A stretch of 64,000 nucleotides of DNA from Sinotaia quadrata. Taxonomy: Eukaryota; Mollusca; Gastropoda; Architaenioglossa; Viviparidae. The translations under genes and the position numbers were made by a program. The stretch is from the NCBI GenBank assembly GCA_028829895.1, contig CM054179.1, positions 39,302,617 through 39,366,616 of the forward strand, read 5' to 3'. Of the stretch, positions 24,701 to 35,852 are shown one piece after another (the first letter of the stretch is position 1; the number at the start of each line of letters is the position of its first letter). The notes under the pieces were generated by a model. The model was not told where the DNA came from. It saw only the letters and a program-made list of their open reading frames with translations, and did no database searches.

Positions 24701-27700
24701 ATGAGAAATGGTTAAATTCAAAGGTAAATACAAAAAATATCCATTTACCTTAGGAACACAGTTTGTCACATTTTATTTTGAATGAAATGTATTTGGGGAC
24801 ACAAAACAACAGTGAAATTTATTTAAATGAAATATTGTATTTTAAATGACTGAATAGTTAACTAGATGTAACATTAAAATGCCTGTTATTTAAATATTTT
24901 ATTTTTAATAACTTCAGAGTTGTCTGGACACAAAAAAATGATTTGATGACTTGTCTGGGCATAAATGTGATTGGAAAATGACTCCAGTTGGCACACCTCT
25001 TATTCCAAATGAGTAAGAGTAGTCTGTGTATGAGTAAATACAAACTGAAAAGAATATAGGGACTATGTGTAAATAATAAAAAATAAAAAACACTGAAAAT
25101 AATATAGACACCTGTAGATGTGTTGGAACTTAGAAAACGCTTTGTTGGCTTTCTGAAGACGTTGTCTGGTGGCAAAGCCTCTCCACATTGCCTGGATGTA
25201 GCTGGCTGCATCATATTTCCTCTGCAAACATGCAATTTTAAATTTTGATGTAAGTGTAAACAGTCACTAAAAGACATGCAATTTCAGCTTGCAGATCAGC
25301 AAGGTATTTCTTTAAATGCATACAATGGATCTTGCCTCAACACCAGTCAATTACAATGTGTTGAAAGTCATTTGCTAAGTAACTAAAGGCAATATATTAT
25401 AAAGTATTTGCTTCACTACAAGACAATGACTCTGAAGCTCATTTTCTCAATTTTAAAGTCGTGGATCAGATGGTAATTAAATGCCACAATAAAATTAATA
25501 TCTGAAGCATTGCAAATGAATGTAAAAGCTACAAAATCCTTTACAATGTTATTAAATGACACATAAGTGGTCTAATGTGCTAGTGAATTATATGTAAGTG
25601 GTTTAAGAGTTATCAAATGACACAAAAGTGGTCTTATCTATTATGAAATGACAGCAAAAGGTTTTTATGTATTAACTATTATCCAAAGAAAACAGTGGAG
25701 TCTTATCTACTATCAAATGACACAAGTAGTCATAAATGTTATGAAAAGACATATTAAGTAGTCAAATTACCTCAAATGACATAAGTGGTCTTATATATTA
25801 TCAAAAGACCACAAAGGTCATTAATAATGGAGAGTGTGAATCATTACATTTTTGTCTACATTTCAAAATTGTTTAAGTTAATAAATTTTATTCAAAAACT
25901 CTGAATCTATCATTATTAAGTACTTAATGATAAAATGAAGAAAACAATTTACTGAAACACTGATAGTGAATATTAAAACATCTGATGGTGAAATATGAAA
26001 AATAATTTACCATGGGATTGATGCACTGAAACATGTGAAGGTGAAATTTAGCAAACTACTGTGAAATGAAACATGAGGTATGTGAAAATATTCAATCCTT
26101 ACCTGCGACTGAGCTTTGAGAGCCGAACCTGAATCAAGTAGGACATATAGCTGCTTCAGGTCACGCTCAAATCCCCGACCTTCCCAACGTTTCAACAGAG
26201 GACGTAGACCCCTAACAGTACACAGAGCAAATGAGTGTATAAATTATGAAATACACCCTAGAATGACAGTGTGCATAGATTTGCAAAAACTTCTATACAT
26301 ATACTGGCAAAGTTTAGTTATTTATGTTAACCCTTAAAGATATAAATGCACACAAGAGTGTATAACTATGTAAAGTGTATAAATTAGTATGCATGAGACC
26401 AAACATTATCTGAACCAGGGCATCTACACATTAAAAGGAACATAACACTGTTACTATTTAAGATGTAAGAATTATAGACTATATAAAAAAAAACCTCCAA
26501 ACACTAGTTATTATGTAATGCAGCAGGATTTGTGAACTTCTCAAGAAATGTGAAAGCATGAGAAGTGTGTACAGTGAACACATATATAAAATAAGCACTA
26601 CCTTCATCCAGGCAGTAACTCTCTTATTTCTACCTCTTATTTCTACTGACATTTGAAATGCTAACAAGTAACAAAGTCATCTTCCACAAAAATTTTCCAT
26701 TTTGCCATAAATCTGCAGTAAATCATAATATTGGAAATCATCCTCTCTATGGGAATCCAGAAACATTTCAAAGATCATATAATCATCCATCAATACATAT
26801 ACTGGCAAATCAAAAAACAATTATTTTTTTAAAAAATATTTCCAAATCAGAAAGATAGTTTGACAGAAATTAATGAGATATTTGCAGATATATTTATTTC
26901 TACAATTATTCAGGTGCACATAGGATCTTGCATTGTAATGTATGTTTGGTCAAGTTTACCTGACAATACTCAACTCTAGTTTAAGCTACATATTAGACAA
27001 AGCATGAGAAATCAGGAAAATCTAGAAATCTCATATAGCTTAGGTTCCAGACTTTCCAGATAAGACATTCAATTTAGTATTTCATTTGCTTAATTATGTG
27101 CAGATATATTTATGTAATGTAAATATGCCTGTATCATTTATTTACATGCTTTTGAGCAAGATGTCTCTTCATGTTCAAAGTGTGTAAATATATATATGTG
27201 ATGCTAAAGCCACCTAGTTAATGGTTATGATTATTATTATTATTTAATCAACCATAACTAATTACAAGTGATGAGAATCTTAATTTATGTTATTAATAAT
27301 TCTCCAGAAGACACCACTCGTCTCTCTCGCTTGGCAGATATAAAGGTGATGTAAATGTTTTCTCTCTTCCACAATATCAAAGACAAAAATTTACCATCAC
27401 ACAGTATTTCTGTAGGTGGAAAACTTCTTACCAAAGGCAAAGACAAATCCACCTCTTAATCTATAATTAGCAAGCCCCATTCACTCATTGTCTCTCCAAC
27501 ATAAGGTTACCAATATGTGTAAGAAGGTCAATAAATTTAACAAATAAATGTATTAAATCAACAATCACATATAGAACATATGAATATAATCAAAAGAGCA
27601 TTGACATTTACACCACTTCACAAACATTTAATGTTCCATTAATGCTGGACAATTGTTCAGCATAGGCATCCTATCCTAGCATAGGCATAAGCTGTCAATC

Positions 27701-30700
27701 AACATATTTAACATATTAACCTAAATACATAATGAAGTTCATGGATATCATCATGGAAATGAGAGTAGTGTTTAGAGAAATAATTAAAGTCAATGTATAT
27801 AACCTTTTCAAAGATGGTGGCTGTTGCTGGCACATGTTCATAATCATGCAGTTTGCAACCAGTTACTGCCTTTCTTATTTAGGTGAGGCCCTACATGTCC
27901 CTTCTAGAGGCACATTACACAACTGTTCAGAATCTGCGATTCATTCTCTAAGCACACCGTAGAGAATTATCCTGAAATTCACATGCACTATCAAGCACAT
28001 CAGGAGGAATGTTTGTGACTTTCCATGTGTGTTCCTCAACACACCACGAGGAACATTCAAAATAATATTCATGTGTTCTAGAGACTAAACTCAAGCCACC
28101 ATTTCCGCCATATTTGTTCTCAAACATAATTCACAGGAATCAACTTACAGCAATCTGCTCTACTGATAAGTTCATGACAATGCTGGATTCACACACCAAC
28201 ATGACGAAGCAGAGTACAGTAACCACTGTAGCATGATGTGACAACAGAAAAACAAAAGGCTTGATCTACTCTGCAAATGTCAAATTAAGGTAGCACTAAA
28301 TTTCAGGCATATTTCATCTCTAAAATCCCTTCTCTTTTATAAACATTCTCAACTTACAAATCCTGCAACACAATTTCTTTAGCCCAATACACATACAGAG
28401 CATAAAAACATAGCATCAATCAAAATTCACAAGTATAAAATACAACATAATAAAATTAGTGAACATAGAAATAACGGTTCAATTACATAAGCATTCTTAG
28501 ATTCAAGTCATAGATCAATACAACGTACAAAATATTCTAAGTCCATTCTTTCTTTACAGTCAGTTAACTTACCATAAGCTAACAATCACCTTTATGACTG
28601 GACTCAAATTATGTTCAAATTCAAAATGATAGAGTAGAGTACTTCTTCAACAAAGAAACTTCTGGTCCATCCCCATTGGATAAAATTGTTATAAACAAGT
28701 GTGAGACTATTAGTCAGAAAAACTACTCATCCAGTTGGAATTGATTTAGATTGTGTCAGCAATTCTCTAGCATATTCACAAATTGAGTTGTTTACTTCCA
28801 ACTCGACACTTACAAAATTACTATCATAAGGAGTGCCAAAGGTCGGATCACTTTTACAATTTAACAATGTATATAACAATTAAGTTTAAAAATTGAGATA
28901 GGAAAATTTACTCTGCCACAATATCATTATGCTCAGTTTTCTGTCAAATATATGGTATTAATTTACTTAGTTTTTGCATTAAATAGCCATTTTACAAACT
29001 GGAACTTGATATCTCTATGTAGTGGCAAATCATTTTTTTTAAATCAGTCATTCCATACATTATATCTCAATTGCAAAATGCTAGCAAACGTTTTGCATCA
29101 AGCAGACACTCAGTATTCTGTACAAATTATATGTACTGCAATGTAGTGGCAAAGTCCTTATAATCAAAACTTTTGAAAAAATTTTGAAACAGTATTCCAG
29201 CAGAATGCAAAATGGAAGAGGAAAAATTAAAGTAAAATAAAAATTCAATATCCTTACTTATATCTTGTACATAGGATCTCAACCAGTGGCTTGTGATGAT
29301 CACAGAATCGTAGAACACAGCGTGTAGCGCCTCTTTATAATTACAAAATTGAAATAAATCAGTTTACAAATTGAATGTGAAAAATCAAATCAGTTTTCAA
29401 TCTAATTTTATCCTCTCTCTTCCTCTTCCCCATACCCTGATCAATTCTTGCCTAATGATCATAGCCAACATTAAAAAATCCATATGAATAAAATATTTCA
29501 CGTTAATTTATTTTTAAAACTGTTTCATGAAATAATGAATATTAGAAACTGGAAAGACAGACTGAAAAAAGCTTTTTATTTAAATCTGAGATTATAGTGA
29601 TATGATTTGTAAAGAATTTCAGAGACAAATCCAAATTAATCTTTTTGTCAAAAGTGACAAGAAAAGATGAGAGAAAGACTTGCACATATATAAGAAATAA
29701 ACTTACGCTGCAATTGATACATCATTATTGACGGACAGCTTATAGATAAGCTCATCCATAATATTTAAAACATCTTCCTCTTTCACTTTTGACAGCACAG
29801 TTCTGAAAATGAAGAAAGCAAATATATTGGGTAATGTCATCCAATGCAGACCTTATTAAATTGTATCAATATTTCAGAACTGAAACATTCAAATTATAAT
29901 GATGTTTGTTTAAAAAGAAAAAAATAAATTTCTTTTTATAATTCTAAAAGAACTGGAAATGAAAAACAGCATTTTTATGAGAAGTGAAACCAGTCTCCTA
30001 TCTGATCTGTTGGATTTAATTTCTATCAAATTCCTTTACTTCATTAGTTTTAGAAAGGCTTTAAAAATACACATATAATCAGACCTCTATAAAATTTGTA
30101 TACATCAGCCTTAACCAATTTTCTTTAAAAAGCAACATTTAAATGCTTTATAAGAACACAAATATTTATCAGATCTCTACAAATCTGTAAGCATTAACTT
30201 TCATCAAATAAATTTAGAAACCTTGAAGGCACTGCTGTCATGTGAGATTATATGTTGAATGTGAGAACATAGTAGTTATTGTGACAAGAATATATATTTA
30301 TAACAAGAACTGCCCATTTATTTTGTTTGTTTTTATTATCCAAAATCAAAGTCTTTATATCTATTCCACCCTCCAAGTGCTTATACCTTAACACTGTGAG
30401 ACACTAATGACTATTTCTGTCTTGGACATTACTGTTATTATTGATCATGATATCAATGCAAGGTTTAAAATGAGTTTTAATATTCATTCACTAAGAATTT
30501 GGGTTATTGAGTAAGTTTTTATAAATATATACTCAAATAAGAGACCTATATTAGTGAATAGTGCACCTTTATGAAAAAGAAATAAATAAGTTTCCTCTAT
30601 ATTAAAGAAATGTTTCATGCGTAAAAACTAATACCTTTGTATCAATCATATTTTTTTCTCAATGTTTCAGTAAGTCCAGGCTAATAAAAAACAAATCCTA

Positions 30701-33700
30701 GGTTATTCACTCACCCATCTATCCGGATTACTTTCTCCATCATTCCCATCAACATGTTTACAGTTTTCGAATCATCAGATATCAGCAGCTGTAGTAGCCA
30801 AGGAGATTTCATTACTGCAAAGCATTTCAAAAACAATATGATTCTTCTTTACCAAATGAATCAACAATTCATCAGCAATATATCACTGCAATTACCACTC
30901 TTCAACATCAATGAAAGATATAAACATATATATTTATTTATAAATTATTCTTATAAAAGAAAATACAAAACAAATTTGATCACCTATTCATAAAAATAAA
31001 TAATCCTTAAGAACTGTTAGACTAAAGTTATCATCCTACATTACTAGTGTAAAACATGAAAAAATATAATACATAACAAAGGCAGTACCCTACATATTCA
31101 TACATATAAACAAGTCCCAAAATAATTCTATGGATATGACAATAGATGGCACTACTCCCTGTCTCATGCCAAGCCAAGTGCCAATTGTCCCTGTGTATTT
31201 GCTTGTGGTAGTTATAGCATTAAAAAAAATGTAGTCTGTATATTTCTCAACTGCACTAGGGGTGTTTTTAGCAAGGTGTAACAATGAATTTAAACTTATA
31301 AACAAACTGACATAAGAACAGACATTGAAGCCATTTATGTTCACTCATACCTAGTGAGTTCTCTGTTTATGAAAATTCAAATTTAAATGATCTAACATTT
31401 AGGCATTCTCACTTTATTTGCATGCCAAACTTTAACTTAGCAACATAAGATTTGATTTGAGAGTGAGATGATGACTCACCATTATGTGAGGCCAATTCTC
31501 ACATTTTCAGTCTCTTAGAATGATAGTTGTGCTGTACATACTTTAAGCTAAGTGCTCCTGTGTTTTGATGCTGTGATAGTGTAATTGTACATACCTATGT
31601 ACATCAAATGGGAAAATCTTTTTCCATTTATGCTAAGTGCTCCTGTGTTTTGACACTGTGATAGTGTAAATGTACATACCTAAGGAAATGCATGTATAGC
31701 ATAAACAAAGAACTCATGATATATAAATTTACAAAAAAAAAATACTTGAAAATGATGGCTTATATACATAAATTCTGAAAAGGTAAAATTGGAAAAATCT
31801 ATGATGCAATCAAAATCATCACAAGCTCGTAAAAAAAAATTTAAAATAAATATCTTTTGTAAAATTACAAAATATGTTTATAATGGACCTTCAGCACATA
31901 TGAAGTAGTAGGCGCTGGTTAACAAATATACTGTGTCAAGTACATCACGAAGACAAGCGAACAGATTAATTCGTTCCTGTCAAAACAAAAATATTTATCA
32001 TATAATACAATAAAATTAACATGCCTGATACACAACAATTCTGATTAAAATAACAGATCTCAAGAACTCAAGAACTTAAATATCAAAGTTTGGATAGTTC
32101 TTTCATCTGTCAAAGAAAATGATAATAATTTTTTTTATAATAATAAACTTTTCTTTTAGACCAACAAGTCTATGTTTGGGGATTATTGTTCAATTATAAA
32201 ATGACAATTTATTTCCTATTAGAGGCTTGTTTATCAACAAACATACATTATACTTTTTAAATGTACAAACAGAGTGGTTCTATCTAAACCTGAAATATTA
32301 GTGAAAAGAATAAAATTAAAGGACACTTCAACAGTATTTATGTATCATGTTCAAAACAGGTTTGAAAGTCACTCAGACACTGGAACAAATAATTATGTGA
32401 TTGGCAAACTGCATAAGTCTTTCCACTGCACAGAAACTCAGACACTGGAACAAATATGTGATTGGCAAACTGCATAAGTCTTTTCACTGCACAGAAAATC
32501 AGACACTGGAACAAATAATTATGTGATTGACAAACTGCATAAGTCTTTCCACTGCACAGAAACTCAGACACTGGAACAAATATGTGATTGGCAAACTGCA
32601 TACACCTTTCCATTGCACAGAAAATCAGACACAAGAGCAAATAATTATGTGATTGGAAAGCTGCAAAAGTCTTTCCACTGCACAGAAGGTCACTCAGACA
32701 TGGAACAAATATGTGATTGGCAAACTGCAAAAGTCTTTCCATCACCCAGAAAGTCACTCAGGCATGGAACAAATATGTGATTGGCAAACTGCAAAAGTCT
32801 TTCCACTGCACAGGTCACTCAGACACTGGAACAAATATGTGCTTGGCAAACTGCATTAAGTTTTTACACTGCACAGAAAGTCACTCAGACACTGGAACAA
32901 ATATACGGTTGATAAACTGCTTCTTTCCACTGCACTGAAAATCAATGTTTGAGAAACTTTATTTCCATTAATCATTTTGCTCATTAAGAACTGCATCATG
33001 ATCACAGAGTACTATCTGTTTTCAAGATCAAGACAATACCATAATGAGCCTCAGTTAATAGTACATAAGTGATACTGATGAGGTAGGGATGAGAAAGGAA
33101 GAGAAGATAAACTTATGGATCATTATATATATATTACCAAGACAATTTTTATTGTTATTGTTTTGTATTTTTATAAAACTTCTTAATAAGATTTGTCAAT
33201 AATTAACAATACAAATATCAAATGTATGAGAAGAAGAGAGTTGTTTAGAATGAAGCAAACACACTAACCTGACCTTGAGGCAACTCAACACAACGTTGCT
33301 GAATATGTTTTGCCAGTAGGTACAAGTTTTCTACTGCATGTGACAATTCTTCCTCCATATCTTTCCTGTCCTTACCAACAAGCTCTACACCACAGCTAGC
33401 CTGTCTGTACATACACAGCATATGCAGACAAATTTTTCAAGAGGTATCAAGTTTGTAAGGTTGATGATCATGCTAAATTATTTTGATTATATATAGTATA
33501 CAATTAAAAACTATATATGACAAACATACATACAAATGATAACTTCCACATGAGTAAAGTGACATATAATCATGCTCTTTAGGGAAAGAACCTGTATATT
33601 TACTTGACAAAATAACACTATTTTTATTTTAATTAAGAGTTACTTGTAAAATAATTTACTATGTGGATCTTTCTACTGAAAACCAGTGAAAAGCTATTTA

Positions 33701-35792
33701 TTCAATTGATAGTAAATCTTAAAATATAATTTATTGTGTGTAACAATCCTTTCTTCATAACGTTTTCATGAAGTAAGAAAAGTCATTTACATATATATAT
33801 AATGTCTAAAGTAAATTATTATTAAACAATGTCTTTAAGTTGTGATGATTTATAAAAATGTTGAAATTAAAACAAAAATAAACAAGTACAACAAAATCAA
33901 TTTCATTCAAAGCTTTCACTGTTGGGAGGGAGGAGGGGTGGTTGTTCAAATTTAAAGTCATAACAAAAACAGATGAGCTAATTTTTTTAATGGGGTTTTT
34001 AATTATCTTAGTAAGCAAATGTTCTTTTCAATTATTGTAATTTTTTTTCTGTTATGACCCAATCAAAGGGAACAGTAAACTGAAAATATGGAATTCATTT
34101 CGTCTACTATGACAGCAGGGTTAATCTCTAGTTTGTTAATTAAAGTCAGTGCATGATGTGTATGATATAATAATGGACATGTTAGCTTTATTATCTGTCT
34201 TGTACATTATCATTACAAAAACAGTGTAATAATTGACATGTTAGCATTATTATATGTCTTGTACATTATCATAACAAAGTCATGGTATAATAATGGACAT
34301 GTTAGCTTTATTATCTGTTCTGTAATTATCATAACAAAATATGGTATCATAATGGACATGTTAGCATCATTATCTGTCTTGTACATTATCATTACAAAAA
34401 CAGTGTAATAATTGACATGTTAACATTATTATCTGTGTTGTACATTATCATAACAAAGTCATGGTATAATAATGGACATGTTAGCTTTATTATCTGTTCT
34501 GTAATTATCATAACAAAATATGGTATCATAATGGACATGTTAGCATCATTATCTGTCTTGTACATTATCATTACAAAAACAGTGTAATAATTGACATGTT
34601 AACATTATTATCTGTGTTGTATATTATCATAACAAAGTCATGGTATAATAATGGACATGTTAGCATTTTAATTATCTGTCTTGTAGTTATCATAATAGAG
34701 TCATGGTATAATATTGGACATGTTAGCATTATTTTATGTCTTGTACATTATCATAACAAAGTCATGGTATAATAATGGATATATTAGCTTTATTATATAT
34801 GTGCATTATAATAATAAATTCATGATATAATAATGGACTTGTTAACTTTATTATCTGATTTGTACATTATCATGACAAAGTCATGATTATTTTTAATGAA
34901 TTCTTTATTGTTTAAATGTCAACCTGCTCTACACCTCACATTTTAATCCTGATCCAGGCCAGACTATGGCTCTAAATTGTCAATGTTAACATTTACTGCT
35001 TCTGGTGAATTCATTCTCTTCAACTGATATTACTTAAATGTTTGAATACTGGTGCATTTTTCTGGTGAATTATTTAGATCTTCATTTAGCCATTGTACTA
35101 AACTGTAATGTTTATTAAAATCTAAACATACAAAAATTCATCACCTGCTTTCTCCTAATTGATGTAAAACCAAACTAACCTACACAAATTCCACAATATG
35201 TTTTCTCCTAATTGGTGTAATGTTTGTCAAAATCAAAACAACACACAACAATTCCACAATGGGGTTTCTCCTAATTGATGCAATGTTTGTTAAAACCAAA
35301 ACAATACAAACAAATTCCACAAAAGACTTTCTCCTAATTGGTGTAATGTTTGTTAAAACCAAATCAACACACAAATTCCACAGTAGCTTTCTGATGATTG
35401 ATGTAAGGTTTGTTAAAACCAAAACTACAAACTCAAATTCCACAGTAAGCTTTTCCCTAACTGATATAATGTTTGTTAAAGCCAAAACAACAACAAAAAA
35501 ATCCACAATAGGCTTTCTCTTAATTGATGCAGTTTTGTCACTGAGCAGTGCTTTTCTCCCACTAATTTGCTTTTGTTTCAACATAAATTGAGTTTTCTAG
35601 TAATGTGATCTCATGGTAAAAGTTCATATTGTGACCAGTTTACTCAAAAACATTCATAATAATTACTATTACCAAATAGAAATACTGTATACATTTAAAG
35701 ATTTTTCATGTACTAAATGCCATCACTCATATGCATTAACTCAGTTTCTATGCAACTTTGCACTTCATTAACATTTGTATGTAGGTGTGCGT

Positions 35793-35852
<60 letters not shown>

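Noticed and set aside
24858..25277. 139-codon minus-strand frame
   Set aside because: Overlaps IQCB1 exon 9 in a different frame and continues into AT-rich intron.
32338..32938. Overlapping frames on both strands (FHCTETQTLEQICDWQT)
   Set aside because: They follow a 60-65 bp tandem repeat in an intron.
35180..35591. 120-134 codon frames (MFVKTKTTHNNSTMGFLL)
   Set aside because: Product of a 60-bp intronic tandem repeat.
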